A stretch of DNA of 64,000 nt from Anaeramoeba flamelloides (taxonomy: Eukaryota; Metamonada; Anaeramoebidae). The notes below the pieces were generated by a model. That model searched no databases and had not been told where the DNA came from. It saw only the letters and a list, made by a program, of their open reading frames with translations. Position numbers and translations under genes: made by a program. Position 1 is the stretch's first letter. Each line of letters opens with the position of its first letter. Below are positions 30,160 to 42,300 of the stretch, one piece after another. The stretch lies in NCBI GenBank assembly GCA_027625915.1, contig JANTQA010000015.1, positions 7,531,001-7,595,000 on the forward strand, written 5' to 3'.

Positions 30160-31500
30160 CGGATAAATTGTATTATCACCCTATTAAGAATACAACCAGA
30201 ATACTCTGAAAAATACGATTAGTCAGACTTGTGCATAAAAAATCAAAAATTTGTGATATAATACTTTATCACAATAAAATAAAAAAAAAAGTGAAATAAA
30301 GAAAAATATTGTTTAAAAAATCGCCTAACAAAAAATACTTGAAGTTTTATTTAAAAAAAAAAAACACTTTTATAATGCTTTCTCCTTTTAAAAATATTAT
30401 AAAAAAATTGAAAGGTTTATAAATTGTATTCAAGTAATTGAAAGGCATGGAAGATCCAAAACTTTAAAAAAGCCACGAGATATTTTATAGTGGAAAAAAC
30501 AAATATTTTCTTTTCGAACTTTTTTTAATAAAAGCAAAATCATTTCTAAATTATATGATCAAACTAATAATCATCCATTTTAGAAAAAAAATTGAATATA
30601 AAATAGATGTGTTTTATTATAATTGGGTTTTGTTTCACAATTTGAAAACCCAAAAAGAAGAAAGAGTAATATTCCTTCTTATTTAGGAATGTTCAAATAA
30701 AAAAAAACTTTAAACTCAAGTTCTGTTTTCTGCCCAATACCAAAAATGCTCAAAGAAGAAGAATATTTTGAAAACAAATATCCTAAACATCTTAAGAATT
30801 GATAATAATGTGGTTAGGCTGTTGAGAAAGCTTTTAAAAATTTATCCAACCACTTGAACTTTTATCGAATAAAACAAAGGTTTTCACCCAATAATACACA
30901 TTCTTGAAAGAATTCCCAAGAGGGTTGGTTTTTTCGAAGTTATTTTTATTCAACTATATTACTAAAACCTTGGTTGCTGAGAAACTATTTATTTGCATTT
31001 TTTATTACTTTTTTTCTATCTAAAGGATCGATCTATATATCACCCAAACAAAAATAAAATACAATTAAAAATCTTGATCTGATCCTTTGTTGAGCCAATA
31101 TCTTCTTTGTTGTTTTACAAAATAATAAGTTTTTTTTGACCAAATGTTTTTTTTTTGATCAAATGAAATTTCTTGTTAAAAATATTTTGCAGAATTAGAC
31201 TAAAACAATCAACTGTTTTATGGTGTTTGAATTTTTATCATGATATTTTGCCATTTATCACCATTTTTAATTATTATTGTGATTTATGATATTATCGCAT
31301 AATTTGTTATATTATCGCGATAATATAGAGTATCAAGATTTTCCGATATATAGCGATTTACTAGCAATATTTTTCTCAAGTAAAAATATTCGAAAAAATA
31401 TAAAAAATGATGATATATTGTTCAGATTTACATCACTTGATATATTTGATATTTGTGATTTTTGAAAAATTATAATGGCTTGACAAAGATATTGTAAAAT
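30160..31500. repeat. Copy of the 1.25-kb TTTGATGATA element
   Basis: Parallel to 38637-39885 along its length: CAAAAAGAAGAAAGAGTAAT, TTTCTGCCCAATAC, TTGAGAAAGCTTTT, TTTTCACCCAA, GGATCGATC, and a right end rich in short blocks such as TATCGCGATA. No intact frame. Confidence 0.7.
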
Positions 31501-32096
31501 ACTTTATTATAGCTAGAATAAAAAGATTCTCGATAATTTTCGTGTTTTTGGTATACATGTGACAATTTTATAAATCTTCTCTCTTCAATAAATAAAAAAA
31601 CCTTTCACAAATTGTCTAATTTATGAACAAATCAATATCCAAGAAGAAATTAAAATTTGCCTAAATAATTTCAAATTTGAAATTTCCAAAATAAATTTTT
31701 TCTTTAAATATCTATTCAAACCCTTGAAAAATGTGTAATTTACACAAACCAAAATGGATAACTTTGACTGGAAACTGGTTTATAATTAATATTCCAATGA
31801 AAAGTGGAAACTTAAGAAAATAAGTTTTCTATTTGCTTATAAGAAAAGAAATTCCTAAAATTGATTATTTGTTTACACTTCCTTAACTCAAAACTGAAAT
31901 TTTAGAAATTCTCCCCATTGCAAAGTACTTAATAACATTTTACTTCAGATATAGATCGATCATAACAGAACCAGAGTTTTTTTAAAAAAAATAGAAACTG
32001 AATGATTTTTTATTCTTCAAATATACAAAAAAGTATTAAAAACAGAAATTTTTACAAAAAGTATTTATTATTTTTTAAAAAAAAATATTAATAATA

Positions 32097-33873
32097 TTAT
32101 TTTAAAAGATTTTTATATTGATTAATTTCACTGATTAGTGAAGACGAATCTTGTTTGAAATTTTCGATAATATGAAAACTTTGTAATAAAGCTTGTTTTC
32201 TGGGTTTCCCGTTCCAATCATTTTTCGAAATTTTGAGGAGCCAGAGTCCGAATTTTGGAAAGAGGTTATTTGTTAAATCGTCAATTTTATCGTATTGGCT
32301 TAATTTTTCCAATTCAATGATTTGACTAACTTTATATTTTAGCATTGATGTCGCGACAGAATGGAATATTGTCACGGGGAAGCTTGCGGTGTGATCAGAA
32401 AGGATCACTCTAAAAAGGTATTTGTAATTACATTTTTTATACATCAGCCTGCATTTGGGGCAATACCATCCTTTTACCTTGGGTATCACCTTTTTAATAC
32501 AGTTTTTTGATGGGCAGCATTCATAATATAATTTATTTTGTTTGATCATTTTCATAATCGTGCCTCGAACAATAATTGTGTTATTAAGAAAACGGTTGTC
32601 GAATTGATCAACATTTTGCTCAAGTACTGTAATTAAGGGGTTCTTTGCCTGTGTGATCCAGTCAGAGTTTAAAGCTCTTGAAAAGGTGATATTGTTTGAG
32701 GGCATTTCTCCCGTGGGCGACTTTTCTTGTGAACTACTTCCCTTTATTTCAGAGTTTGTTGATTGTTTCACATGTTTGTTTTGTTGTAATTGTTCCTTAT
32801 ATTGAATATTTGGTGTCGTATTATTTTTGTCATCATTATTAAAATTTTCATTTTTGCTTTGCATATCAATTAAATTTAAATTATTGTTGACATTATTATT
32901 GCTCGTCAGATTATTATGAGAATTCTTTTTGCTACTGGAAAAATTATTTAAATTGTTTTTTTCTTTTTCTTTTAATAAATTATTCCACCAACCCTTTAGT
33001 TTATAGGCCTGTTTGATATCTGGGTTTTTTATTATCTGTGTTGAATTCACAATTGTAAGCTTTTTGACTCCATTATATGAATACACTTTTACTCCCCGCA
33101 AGATCAGTACCGGTTGGCTTTCAAGGCTTAACGATTTTGCGATTTTGCCCCAGCACGTGCATTCAATTTTCACTTTTGAGATGTCAACAAGCAAAATGGT
33201 CAATCTGTGCTGCTTCTCTGCTCTTTGGGTTGTCACAACGTCAAGTGTACCGACTTTCGAGACAACCCCAATAATTGTCACGAAATTGTGATCAGGGATT
33301 TGCTGAATAGCGGAGATCGGGATGAATTTTAAATTATGGTAAGGCAACCCCTTGTCGTCACAGGGGCAAATTTGGGATTCTCTTCGGCAAGTTAATATAT
33401 AATTGCACTCAAATGAAGAAAATTTTGGGTTTGATCGTTTAATTTGGCAATTTGTAACAAAGTAGGCCTTCCCAACAACTAACTGTGGCTGGTGCCGATC
33501 GATCAGTTCATTGAAAAATGTTAATCTGATCTCACTTCCCTCTTCGTCAATCAGATCAACATTAAGGATCCTTCCTTCGCCGGATCGGTATTCAATGATT
33601 TCGCTGATATTCGTGATGCGTACCCGAAGGGTTAAATTGTCCATGTTTTCGCTTAAACTCGAAATTAAGTTTACTTTTTGGTTTGTTGAAAACAGTTTGC
33701 TTGAGTTATGGTAAAATGGGTTCCTGTTTTCGACACTCACTAAAAGATCTCCTTCTTGTTTAAAAGGAGATTTGTTCTCAATTTTTGGAAGGGTGTTTTG
33801 TTTTTGTTGTTGTTGTTGTTGTTGTTTTTGTTGTTGTTGGTTTTGTTGTGGTTCTTGGTTTTGTTGTTGTTGT

Positions 33874-33946
<73 letters not shown>

Positions 33947-34422
33947 CTAGTTTTTGTTGTTTTTTTTCATGTTTTAGTTGTTCTGTTAACGAAACTGGAT
34001 CTCCAATTTTTTCGTTATGTTGGGACACTATTTCAAGATCAGAAATCAAGATCAGTTTCTCGCTATTTGTGTTAGTTTTTGTTTTTGAAATTAATGTGTT
34101 AGAAAAAGGTGTTTCAAAAGATATTTAGCTAAGGAATTTTATGTTGAAAAACAAAATGGCTTGAAGTTTACTCCTCATTTTCTTGCATTTTACAAAACCA
34201 ATTTTTCAGTCTAATGATTGTAAAAAGGTTCAAGGTGTTTCCAAGCAACGGCTTTAACTGTAAGCTCAAGAAACCTGTAGCAAAAAAAATACCATCAGAA
34301 ATTATAAGACGTGGATGGTTGGTCTCGTTTTGTGGGATCTTGATTATTTGAAGTAAAGGATCCTTGATTAATTGTGAATTTGCTATTTTTAAAAGAACAC
34401 CTTTTAAAGGATTGCTTGTCAT
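32097..34422 (-). CDS. RPA1: Replication protein A large subunit (RPA70), two exons
   Basis: Exons 34422-34172 and 34062-32097, joined in phase 2, give 738 residues. Exon 1 is the N-terminal OB fold (DBD-F: LISDGIFFATGFLSLQLKPLL), completed after the junction by EKLILISDLEIV. A glutamine-rich linker (about 120-173), largely a CAACAG-type hexamer run, replaces the usual flexible linker. DBD-A and DBD-B follow (LTLRVRITNISEI, RILNVDLIDEEGSEIRLTFF), then an Asn-rich insert before DBD-C. DBD-C keeps its zinc ribbon: CPSKNC near 598-603 and CPKC near 617-620. RPA coats single-stranded DNA in replication, repair and checkpoint signalling. It is longer than the human protein (616) because of the two low-complexity inserts. 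The start is the ATG of MTSNPLKG; the 109-bp intron has donor GTAAAC and acceptor AAATAG. Confidence 0.94.
33795..33955 (-). repeat. Glutamine-coding hexamer tract in RPA1
   Basis: Imperfect CAR repeats, mostly alternating CAA and CAG so that the DNA period is 6, encoding the Gln-rich linker between DBD-F and DBD-A. Likely length-variable between strains. Confidence 0.85.
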
Positions 34423-36394
34423 TAATGGTAGTTTTTTTTGTGTTTTTAAAAAAATCAACACAAAAAGATTTTGAAAAATTAAAAATTGAAAAAAAATGAT
34501 TTTCGATAAAAATTTCTGATTTTTCTATTTTTTTGGAAATTTTTTTTTTATAGAAAATTTGGTCATTTTATTCAAAATAATTGAAGAAAATTATTTTTCA
34601 ATATTCTTACCAAATGAAAGAAAAAGATTTTTGATTTTTTGTTGTAATATAAAGATTAAAAACAAAATTTTGAACTTTTTGAAAAAGTTTATTTTTTAAG
34701 GGTTAGTTATCTTTTCACCACCAAAGAACACAGATCTGATTTTGTTTCCACTCAAGTTGTATTATCTTTTTCTGTTTGGTTGTTGGAATTAAAATTATTT
34801 TTATATAGTTCCAAAAGGATTATGAAATTTATGCTAAACAGAAAAGTTCATTTTCTATTCGGTATATTCCTTTCTGTGACAAGATTTGATGGTCCTGTGA
34901 TAGCTTATTACAAATAATGAAATTTTCTAAACTCAGCTCCACTTTTAAGGCACAAACTTTGAGAGAAATTGAAGGTAAAAAAAACTTGAATTTTGTTGAA
35001 AGGAATTAGCATTTTTAACGACAATTAAGTAACACTTTTTTTGCGAAAATGAATTTTTAAAATCGTTTCTTTAACCTAATACTTTGGTATTTTAAGAAAT
35101 ACAGAAGTGGGATATATCAATTGTAGAATATATTTACATACAGACTAAAAAATAGAATTCAAAAAAATGAAAAGATTGATCAAAGAAATAAGAAATAAAA
35201 ATCCATTTATTTCTTGATCTTATCTTTAACATTTGGTACAATTACTTCTTCTTAATTAGTTTTTATTTTTAATTCTGAATGGAAAAACTTTTATTTAAAT
35301 TTTTGTTGATTAACCAATTACTTCCTCTTACAAAGAATTTCTCTAAATCAATTTTATTTCCTATTTTCATCTAATTCACCTAATTTCAGATTTATTTCAA
35401 AAAAATATGAAATTTTATAAATTGTTCAGCAGAAATAAAGATTTGTTGAATGAATTTTTTAGATTTGATAATTATGTATTTACCAATTAAAATTGAAAAC
35501 TCAAAATAATCCTAAGTGTTTTCAATCTTTTATTGTATTTTACTTTTATTTTGGGTTGAATCTTTTATAACTGTTTTTTGATTCCAAGAATTCAATCCCT
35601 TTTTTTTTTTTATTTTGGAAATATTATTCTTTATTTTGGTATAATTCGATAAAAACAATTTGAAAATTGAAATTTAAAAGTAAATTTTTCAAAAATGTAT
35701 TTTAAAATAAATCCTAAATAGTAATAGTGTTAGAAATTGAAGCTTATAAATTGTTTAGATTCATAAAAAATTTAAGAAGATAAAGAAAAGAAATCTTCTA
35801 AAATATACTTTAGTTGGAATTATCATTCTTTTACCTTGATTTCAACAAATTTATCTGGAAAGATGATCTTTTGTGTTTGGTCTTTTAAAAGAAAAGATAT
35901 ATTTCAAATACACACTTTTTAGAATCTATTTTTTTGGTTTACTCTTTGATTAATTTCACTCATTTGTATAAACACATTTCAAGATCCAAAACCAAACTTT
36001 ATAAAACCCAAAATTGAATAAAAAAAAAATGTTCAAAAAACTGAAAAATTTAAGATTGAACTCTGTATTACTTTGGATTGGTTTTCTTTTCACAAATAAT
36101 TAGCAAGAAAAGTTTTTTGGTTTCAAACCTACAATATCCCACATTAGTCAAAAAATCTTGTACAGTAATTTTCAAACAAATTAAAATTTTTCAAAATGGT
36201 AAAATGTTTCTACTATCATAAAAAACAGTTCTCAAAACGAGAGTAAAAACAGAACAATTTTAAGAACACTTCCCAATTTGAATACAGTTCAACACATATC
36301 ATTTTTTTCTTTTTTGATCCTTTTCTTATTATTCTCGGATCATAACTTCGGATTTGTAAAATTCCAATAAAAGAAAACATTTGAAGAACTTTTC
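34423..36394. promoter_or_regulatory. Divergent spacer between RPA1 and RAB3GAP1
   Basis: About 2 kb between two start codons facing away from each other, so both promoters should lie here. No gene, tRNA or recognised repeat; no motif I can assign. Confidence 0.4.
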
Positions 36395-39300
36395 ATGAAT
36401 AATAATTCAAATAGTCCTATTTCTTCTGATCAAGAAGATCCAATTGAGAGTGACAATATAACTGTTCCAACAGACTGGGAACAATTTATATCAGAATTAG
36501 AATTAACCCTTTGCGAATGGGGATTATCAAAAGGTGAAGAACTTTCTGAAATTCTCAACCCAAACCAACAGATCGAGCATACACTAAAATTCGATAACAA
36601 AAATTATCTTTTAAAATATTACAACCACCTGCATCATACTCCAAATGAAAAAGAGAAAAAACCTCTTTCTTCACACAACCACAAAACACAAGAACAAATC
36701 AAAAAGAGATCAAATGATTTTCTGAACACCCAAACAACAAACATACCTTCTTTGTTTGGTGTCACAGAATTCCTTCTCCTTCAACCAGAGTCAGAAGTAA
36801 TGTCAATAAGTTTAGCAACCTGTATTCTTAGTTCTTGTATTCTATCTATAAATTCATGCGAAAGGTATTTCTCTGTTTTTTTTTTTCTTTTTTTCTTTTT
36901 TTCTTTTTCACTTGGTTTGTGTTTTTATCTCTTTAATAAGAGACAATTTGGTTATTCTTACAAAATACCTCGAGTGAGAAATATACAAGTATAAAGAAAT
37001 TTTGAAACTGTCTAAATACAGCCAAGAAACTTTTCTAATTTGTTTTAATTTGGAGAAAAACAAAGCTTTTTGAAAGTTTTTTATTTTTTATTTTTTTTTT
37101 ACAACCCAGGAAGAAGAAACAAACCTTTGTTTTTTTTTAATAAATACCCTTATCATTATTTTTGCTGATTATGAGAATTTTTCTGAGATTGTTAACAAGT
37201 CAAATTGAAGATAATTTTGATTCCATTAAAGAAATTGAACTTTTCAAGCAATTTTTTTTTCGCCAATCACTCGTATGAAAAAATAAAATTGAAAATTCCA
37301 AGTTAGACAAATCTATGACTACAATTACTATTTTGTACTCGTTAATCTAATTTATTCACAATATAATCACATTCCAGTTCTTAAAAATCTTGAGGCTGGT
37401 GTATTTATTGTTGTTAATAGTACTACGATTTTTAATAGTCTCTAGTCGAGAAAAAAAGGTCTATTTTGGGGTCAAAATGTTTAAATGGATTATTGACAAT
37501 GAATTTTCGAAAAAATTCAATTTTAGGATATTTTTTTGAAGAGATAAAATAACTAATAGTTTTGAAACACTCTTATCATCTAAAAAAACCCAAATACGGA
37601 AAAAAAAATAACTGATGATAAATATTGAAAGTGTCCTTAGAGTGCTGTCAAGTGCCTAGGTTTTTCAAGAATTCAAAAAGAATAGAGAATAAAATTTGTT
37701 TTTACTCAATTCTTTTGAATTCTGGAAGACCTACGTTATGTTTTTTTTAATTCTTGTTTGTGATGAGAAAATCAATAAATTTTCGAAACAAAAACAAGAA
37801 TTAAAAAAAAAAAAAAAAACCTAGGTACTCTACAGCACTCTAAGGTACTTTCCTAATCTCGGATTTATATTAGAGACATTGTTGAATTGAGTGACGCTGG
37901 TCAATTCTCTCAAGAATTTATTCACACCATAAATTTAGAGTGTGATGTTGCTCTAATTTAAATCTTATTCAATTTTATAACATCCCAAAAATATTCGAAT
38001 CGGTCAAACGATTTCAAAAAGAATTAACGGTTCTATGAATCATAATCCTGATTTTTAATTAAAATCAAGCCTTGGTTGTTTTTGTAACTTTTTGAGAAAA
38101 TGATAAACAATTAAAAATAATGCGATAATGAGAAATTGAATTTCCAACCTTCAGATTGCAGATCAGAAACTTTGCCACTAGTCCATTATTGGTTCTCTAA
38201 AAAATTTTGATGTTTTTTTCTTTTTATTACAAATTTACCTTTTTTTTTTTTGGTTTAAAAATCTTGTTTTCGTAAAATACCAGTGCAAGATACTGATTCA
38301 ACAGTATTAACCCAGCCCAAGAACCGACTCGAAATATTTAACGGGAAGGAAGATTCAATTCGTTCAAACCACTTAGGTTGGTTCAGTTGAGTTTTATTTA
38401 TATAAGATCAAATCTTGAACAAGTTTATCAATTCTTATAATGATTATTTACCGCCTTCTAAATACTTTAAAAAAAGAGAGAATAACACCATAAAGAGGAA
38501 GGCAATTTGAAAAAAGTAAAAAGTATAAAAAATAAAAAAGGATAATTTTTATCGGTAATCTCAGAATATAATTTAACAAAAAAAAATCCTATGTGCAAAA
38601 CCAGATCAAAAAAATTTTGTTATTTATATTATTGTTTTTGATGATAAGGTGTATTATCACCTATTAGCAATAAATTAGCGGTAATCTTAAAAAAATGAGA
38701 TTAGTCCATCTTTATCATGAAAAATAATAAAATTATGATATCCCACATTATCGCGATAAAATAAAAATTTCCAAAAAGAAAAATTATTTTTTGAAATCAC
38801 CTTTAAAAAAATATCTTGACTTTTAGAAAACATTGAGACTTTTACAACACTACCCCCCTTTAAAAATGTTTGAAAATGTTCGAAATGATTGTTAAATTCT
38901 ACAAGTGTTTGAAGGGTACGGAAGACATTAAATTTTTTGTAAATGCATGTGATTTTTTATAGTTGAAAAAAAATGTTTTTTTCTTTTCATTTTTTTTCTT
39001 TTTTACAAAATATAAAATTTCAAATGATTTTTATGATCAAACGAATAATAATCCATTTCAGAAATTTACTTGAATAGATAATCGGTTTATTTCTTTTAAA
39101 TGAGGATAATATCTTCATAATTTAAAAAACCAAAAAGAAGAAAGAGTAATTTTCCTTCTTATTAATGATCAAAAAAAAACCCTTTAAACTCGAGTTGTGT
39201 TTTCTGCCCAATACAAAGATAAGAGAAGAAGAAGAATAACAAAAAGAAATCAAATGCCTAAACGATCTTAATAATTGGTGATAATGCGGATAACTTGTTG

Positions 39301-42300
39301 AGAAAGCTTTTGAAAAGTTATCCAACTCCTTTCAGCTTTCATAGAATATTGAAAATGTTTTCACCCAAGAACACATTCTTTATTGAATGCATGAAGGGTT
39401 GGTTGTTTTAGAAGCCTTTTTACTCATCACAATTTATAATACAACCTCACAATAGACTGAGAAAATATTTATTTATCTTTAGTTATTATTGTTTATTGAT
39501 CTCAATAGGATCGATCCATTTTTTCAACCAAATCAAAATAAAATACAACAAAAACTCTTTGATCTGATCCTTGATTGAATCAAGTATCTTTTTTGTTGTT
39601 TATACAAAGAATAAATATGTTTTTCAAGAATCTATTTTATTGATCAAACAAAATTATTCTTTTTAAAAATATTGCTGAAGTAGTCCTAAACGCCATCAAC
39701 TATTATATCACCATTTAATTTTTATCACGATATTTTGACATTTATCACGATTTTTAGACAATTATCGTGATTTTTTAGAATATCACAATTTGTAATATTA
39801 ACACGATTTTCTGATATATCGCGATTTGATAAAAAATATTGCGATTTTTGAAACTTTATCGTGACTTGGCAAAGATATCGTCAAATCCTCACTTGTATTT
39901 TTTAAATTTTGAAATTGATATTTGTTCATTTTTAATTTTTATTTGGTCATTTGGATAATAATATTTGTTTTTTTGATATTTAATTTATTTTTTTTATTTT
40001 ATTTTAATTTTTTTTTTTATTACTGACTATTCATATTATAAGAAATAAATAAAATCCCTTATATAATCTTTTAATTAAACATTTTCAATAAAATACTCAT
40101 TTTTTTTTTCAATTTTATTAATTTATTTTTAATGTATATATATATATAATCAATTATTTATAGCCAAATTCCAATTTTTTTACCTGTTTATGAAAAAGAA
40201 CAAGAATTATTTCTCGGATATTCCTTTAATAAAAATATTCGAATAATGTTTGAAAATGAAATAATCCAATACGAAAAATCAAAAGAATTTCCTTTAAATG
40301 AACTTTTATCTTCCTTTTCAACAAAATTAGTAAATATTTTTTTCATTTTTTCTTTTCTTTTCTTAATCTTTATTCCTTTTTTAAATGTAAAACTGTATGA
40401 TTTTTAAAAAAAAAACTGAAAATAATAATTAAATCAGCAAATAATTCATTTTAAACATTAAAAGATGTATTGATAATAAATTTTTAAAAGATTGTTCATA
40501 AGGTATTTCTGAAAAAGTGGGAAATTTTTTTTAAATTTCATAAAAAATCACTTTTGTTATTGGTGCTATTCGTTAATTGATGCATACCAAATTAAGTGGA
40601 ATTTTAATACTTATTGAATTAGAACTTAATTTTTCGAAAAAATTTTCATCAAAAAAAAAATGGAAAAACAATTTAAACACTTTTTTTTGGACAAAACAAT
40701 GAACAGCCAATCTAAAAAACTAGAAATATGATAAAGATACAACAGATTTTTGAACAATAACATGTAGTTATATGTTTCCTTCTATTTAAAATTTAATGAA
40801 GATTAAACCTCTTTTCGAAAAAAGAAATTTTATGATCAAAACGAAAAAAATTAACACCAATTTTCACACCTAAAAAATATCAGATTAAATCGAGATCAGA
40901 AAATTTAATATCTTTTATTGAAGTAATGCAATAACAAATAAACAAATTGGATTATTTTGAAGATCCAATAATGATGAAGGATGACAATTTTGGATATTTT
41001 AATACTTTTTTGAGATTCAACTTTGATAAAGATATTTAAAAAACAATTTACCTCACTATTTTTGGAAATAGCTAATAATAAAATTCAAATTATTAATTTT
41101 TAAAAATGATGGCACATTATATATATGGAACCAAAATAATTTCCATCTTTTTATTTAAATTAAAAACCTCTAAAATTTTCAAAAGAAATCAACTTTGAAC
41201 AATTTAAAATCTTTTAATCTCACTTTTCAATTTTTGATTACCAACCCTGTAAATTTTATTTCAAAAAAATTTTTAAAATTTTGTGATGATTTATTAGTGT
41301 ATCTAAACAAAAAAATTTTTAAAACAAGTGAAATAATCTATCTAAGAGGACTTTTATAGCTTAAATCCTGATTTGAAGTCAATAACAAAAATTCAATCGA
41401 TATTTTTTTCATTTAAAAATTACCTTTTTTTGCTTTTGGTTTCACAAAAATAGGAACAACAACTTTTTTTTGTAATTTATCTTGATTTGTATAATTTTTG
41501 GTTAGATTCTCAACCAATATTAAATTATATGATTACTATTAAATACTGATAATATAAAAAAAAATCAAGACTTTCTGAATTGATTTTTTGTTTAAAAATC
41601 GTATACTTATTTTTGGAATACACTTTAGTTTATTGTGCAAGTTGTTATTAGTTGATTTTTTACAATTTTCATTCAATTTATTAAATCTTTTTATTTTATA
41701 TTATTTCATAATTGAAACGAAATTGAATATGTTTGAAAAATATTTATTTTTGATAAAATTTTTTAAATTGATAATAGATGATTTTGGTTCATTATTTTAC
41801 TAAATAGGATAAACAAATAAATTGTTTAATAATAAACTACATTTTTTTTTTTTATAATTTTAATTTATATTATTATATTCTAAAATTAGGAACTTTCGCT
41901 TTTAAAAAAACCCATCGAAATTTATAGACACCCTCAATTTATCTATGATTTATATCCAAACTCATTACCAATCAATAAGCGATATCTGGGATTTTTTCCA
42001 ATTCCTGTACAATGGTATAAAAAGAAATCCAAATTATTTGAATTATTTGAAAATTTTCAAGATCCAATTTTAAAATTACAATTATATCTTGAATGGGAAG
42101 AATTGACAAGTTCTTCATTAGCTGTTGAAGAAATATTTGATTCTTTAACTCCACAAAATGCAGTCAAGTGGGAAATTAAACCAATATTTCATGAAAAGTA
42201 TGTAATTTCATTACTTTTTTTTTTTTTTTTTCCTTTTTTTTTGGAATAACTTTAGGAACTCTTGAAAATTTTTAATTTTATTTATCTTATTAACAACTAA

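Larger units (their letters stand above)
28268..32096. other. Intergenic region between DENND6 and RPA1
   Basis: About 3.8 kb. It contains a 37-bp adenine run (29307-29343), a decayed fold-back array (about 29515-30010), a copy of the 1.25-kb element (about 30160-31500) and a scrap of the CAGTCAAA family near 31640-31800. No gene recognised. Confidence 0.6.

Noticed and set aside
33756-34128. Plus-strand frames with long Leu, Cys or Val-Ala runs
   Set aside because: Artefacts of the CAACAG-type glutamine repeat of RPA1 read on the other strand.
39122-39325. Possible transposase remnant in the 1.25-kb element
   Set aside because: No DDE-type or other catalytic motif, and the related copy at 30.7 kb does not keep the frame.
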